NCBI GenBank assembly: GCA_041584055.1 | Contig: JBFHER010000067.1 | Location: 1 to 15,826 of the forward strand | Origin: JBFHER01 sp041584055 | GTDB lineage: Bacteria; Bacteroidota; Bacteroidia; Bacteroidales; UBA5342 | Length of the DNA stretch: 15,826 nt | Direction of reading: 5' to 3' | Part shown: in pieces, positions 13,889 to 15,826 of the stretch | Numbering within the stretch: position 1 is the stretch's first letter | Layout: each line of letters starts with the position of its first letter | Made by a program: the position numbers and the translations under genes | Notes under the pieces: model-generated | What the model saw: the letters and a program-made list of their open reading frames with translations, nothing else | Told to the model about the DNA's origin: nothing | Databases searched by the model: none

Positions 13889-13903
13889 CCAATGCGCCAT
13901 TGG
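13889..13903. repeat. Inverted repeat between divergent ilvE and sppA
   Basis: CCAATG and CATTGG form a perfect 6-bp inverted repeat around CGC. It lies about 70 bp upstream of the predicted ilvE promoter and 65 bp upstream of the predicted sppA promoter. There is no T run, so it is not a terminator. It could be an operator, but no regulator is suggested by the sequence. Confidence 0.35.
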
Positions 13904-13967
13904 CCGAACATCCACCGATTCTAAGCGATTGTTGGCGTTTTATAAGAGTAGGTTTGGTAAAAAAATG

Positions 13968-13975
13968 TATTTTTG
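13968..13975 (+). promoter_or_regulatory. sppA: Predicted -7 element for sppA
   Basis: TATTTTTG is an exact TAnnTTTG match. Transcription would start near 13979, giving a leader of about 127 nt before the ATG at 14106. A TTTG at 13953-13956 is too close to serve as the -33 element. Confidence 0.4.
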
Positions 13976-14105
13976 CTTTCTATAAATTTAAAAGCAATCG
14001 TGATAAAAGTTGACTGATTTTGTGGTTTGGCCTGAGGTATTTGTTTTGATGCCTTCAAAAAGGCTTGACGCCTGCTTCTGATATCTAGATTCTAAAAACA
14101 AACAT

Positions 14106-15826
14106 ATGAAAGATTTTTTTAAGTATCTATTAGCAACGATAACAGGCCTGATCCTGTTTTCATTCATTTCATTTATTTTAATGTTTGCACTGATTGCCGG
14201 CATGGCCTCAATGGGCGAGCAGGAGGTGGTCGTAAAAGAAAATACGGTGCTTCACCTTAAGTTGCAGGGAACCATTGTGGATAAAAAACAGCCAAGTCCA
14301 TTTGAAGATCTGTCGTTTTTTGGTCAGGATGATGTGATACGTGAAATGGGGCTTAACCAGATTGTTGCATGCATTAACAAGGCCGCAACAGATGATAATA
14401 TTTCAGGGATTCTTCTTAACCCTGGAATGTTCAGTACTGGAATGTCTACGCTGAAAGAAATTAGAGAAGCACTTGAAAAGTACAAAGCATCTGGTAAGTT
14501 TCTGATTGCTTATGGAAGTAACTATACGCAGGGCGGATATTATGTGTCGTCAGTGGCTGACACCATGTTATTGAATCCTTTGGGGATGGTCGAAATCAGA
14601 GGTCTGGCCGGTGAATATACTTTCTTTAAAAAAGCAATGGATAAGTTGGGTGTTAAAGCCAACATTGTAAAGGTTGGAACCTATAAATCGGCCATTGAAC
14701 CTTTTACCCTCGAAGAAATGAGCCCTAAAAGCCGGGAGCAGACAGAGGTACTGATCACCGGACTTTGGAAGCATTACAGGGATGTTGTTGCAGAGAGCCG
14801 GGGTGTAAATCCTCAGTTAATAGAAAAATATGCAAGCGACGGGATGACCTTTGCTGACAACAGCTTTCTTGTAAAAAGTGGCCTGATCGACGCCCTTGTT
14901 TACGATGATGAAGTAATGGCAAAACTCAATGTCTTATCCGGTAGAGAAGCGGATGCCAAGGAAAACATGATCTCTGTGCAAAAATATTACAAAGCCCCGG
15001 AGCCGAAGTCTGAGAAAAAAGAGTTTACAAGAGATAAAATTGCTGTGATTTATGCGGAAGGAGGAATTGATGATGGTTCCAATAAAGGGATAAAATCAAG
15101 AAAGCTGGCTGAAACCATTCGCACAGCACGAAATGATGATAATATAAAAGCAATTGTCCTGCGTGTTAACTCTCCCGGTGGTTCAGCCTTTGGTTCTGAG
15201 CAGGTCTGGCGTGAGGTGGTACTGGCAAGAGAAGAAAAACCGTTCATCGCATCCATGGGAAATGTGGCGGCTTCAGGGGGATATTATATTTCCTGTGCAG
15301 CGCATACAATCATTGCTCAACCAACTACCATTACTGGTTCGATTGGGATCTTTGGAATGTTTCCGGATTTTGAAGGCTTAACAAACAAGCTTGGTATTTC
15401 TCTGGATCGTGTGAAAACACATGCCTATTCTGACATGCCAAATGTAATGCGTGAAATGACAGGAGATGAACACCTTATGTTGCAGCGTTATGTTGAAAGG
15501 GGTTATACCACATTTCTTGATCGCTGTGCCGAAGGACGTCATACGACGCGAGAGAAGATCGATGAGGTTGCTCAGGGGCGTGTTTGGACAGGTGAAGATG
15601 CAAAGGAGAAAGGCCTGGTAGATAAGCTGGGAGGTCTGCAGGATGCCATTGATCTGGCAGCTGAAATGGCAGGATTAGAAAATTACAGAGTAAAGGAATT
15701 GCCTAAGGAAAAGGAACTGTTCGAATTGTTGATGGAAGACTTACAATCGTCTGTATCTGCAGGATGGATGAGGTTTCGTTTGGGTGGAAACTATGACTTA
15801 TATGAGCAGTTCATCAGATATCAGGA
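14106..15826 (+). CDS. sppA: Signal peptide peptidase SppA, 67K type (3' end cut by window)
   Basis: Open from ATG 14106 to the window end: 573 complete codons with no stop. Family members of this type are about 590-620 residues, so little is missing. It is a membrane-anchored serine protease that digests cleaved signal peptides. Residues 7-33 form the single N-terminal membrane segment, with the rest on the extracytoplasmic side. Both tandem S49 domains are present. The catalytic Lys is K194 in GTYKSAIEPF of the first domain, and the catalytic Ser is S390 in GNVAASGGYYIS of the second; their 196-residue separation is close to that of E. coli SppA (209/409). NSPGGSAFGSEQVWRE (355-370) and TTITGSIGIFGMFP (407-420) are also typical. 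The start is the ATG directly before the membrane segment; the upstream sequence is A-rich with no Shine-Dalgarno. The gene is probably complete beyond the window. Confidence 0.96.
   Translation, partial: MKDFFKYLLATITGLILFSFISFILMFALIAGMASMGEQEVVVKENTVLHLKLQGTIVDKKQPSPFEDLSFFGQDDVIREMGLNQIVACINKAATDDNISGILLNPGMFSTGMSTLKEIREALEKYKASGKFLIAYGSNYTQGGYYVSSVADTMLLNPLGMVEIRGLAGEYTFFKKAMDKLGVKANIVKVGTYKSAIEPFTLEEMSPKSREQTEVLITGLWKHYRDVVAESRGVNPQLIEKYASDGMTFADNSFLVKSGLIDALVYDDEVMAKLNVLSGREADAKENMISVQKYYKAPEPKSEKKEFTRDKIAVIYAEGGIDDGSNKGIKSRKLAETIRTARNDDNIKAIVLRVNSPGGSAFGSEQVWREVVLAREEKPFIASMGNVAASGGYYISCAAHTIIAQPTTITGSIGIFGMFPDFEGLTNKLGISLDRVKTHAYSDMPNVMREMTGDEHLMLQRYVERGYTTFLDRCAEGRHTTREKIDEVAQGRVWTGEDAKEKGLVDKLGGLQDAIDLAAEMAGLENYRVKELPKEKELFELLMEDLQSSVSAGWMRFRLGGNYDLYEQFIRYQ

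Larger units (their letters stand above)
13792..14105. other. Divergent regulatory region between ilvE and sppA
   Basis: About 314 bp without a gene. It holds a near-consensus minus-strand -7 element for ilvE (13815-13822), the palindrome GAATATTC (13865-13872), the inverted repeat CCAATG-CGC-CATTGG (13889-13903), an exact plus-strand TAnnTTTG for sppA (13968-13975) and two alternative small hairpins at 14051-14073 in the predicted sppA leader. No open frame in it looks like a gene. Confidence 0.6.

Noticed and set aside
14065..14093. TTGACG followed by AT-rich sequence resembling an E. coli-type promoter
   Set aside because: The -10 candidates have the wrong spacing, and this phylum does not use the TTGACA/TATAAT pattern.
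13988..14203. 71-codon minus-strand frame upstream of and overlapping sppA
   Set aside because: It runs antisense into the sppA membrane segment, has no signal, promoter or domain features, and is best explained by chance.

Overview
The window looks like chromosomal DNA of a Bacteroidota bacterium. Several starts lie downstream of exact TAnnTTTG matches, the -7 element of the phylum's primary sigma factor. Exported proteins are cleaved just before Gln after a short N-terminal hydrophobic stretch. One protein carries a type IX secretion (T9SS) sorting-like module, and another begins like the phylum's outer-membrane barrel proteins. The base composition is moderately AT-rich. I cannot place the order or genus. 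No rRNA, tRNA, CRISPR array, insertion sequence or phage gene was seen, so this is mainly core genome with two lineage-type envelope genes.

Layout. 1-308: no convincing gene, a possible terminator and two short GC-rich repeats. 309-2708 (+): an exported protein with a complete PEP-synthase/PPDK-type ATP-grasp domain preceded by a phosphohistidine-type domain, plus an internal T9SS-sorting-like module. 2716-3990 (-): a predicted outer-membrane beta-barrel protein, convergent with the first gene. 4088-4975 (+): a beta-hydroxyacid dehydrogenase divergent from the barrel gene, with overlapping predicted promoters between them. 4976-5397: a long leader region. 5398-10296 (+): a tight three-gene unit of topA and two M16 peptidase subunits (one catalytic, one non-catalytic), with stop/start overlaps at both junctions. 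10482-12722 (+): a bifunctional (p)ppGpp synthetase/hydrolase with a very short predicted leader. 12725-12747: a hairpin terminator shared with the convergent ilvE (12766-13791, -). 13792-14105: divergent promoter region. 14106-end (+): sppA, cut by the window edge shortly before its expected C-terminus.

How the genes fit together. Most are housekeeping: DNA supercoiling (topA), stringent response (spoT/rel), branched-chain amino acids (ilvE) and membrane proteolysis (sppA). The M16 pair has the complementary arrangement known from bacterial heterodimeric M16B peptidases, with the zinc site in one subunit and the Arg/Tyr pair in the other. Neither subunit has a signal peptide, so the complex is predicted to be cytoplasmic.

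The most unusual gene is the first. It combines a signal peptide, a split-looking carboxypeptidase-regulatory-like/T9SS-like N-terminus, and a dikinase module in the glucan-water-dikinase order (His domain before ATP-grasp). All the nucleotide-binding residues I can align are retained, although the compartment should contain little ATP.
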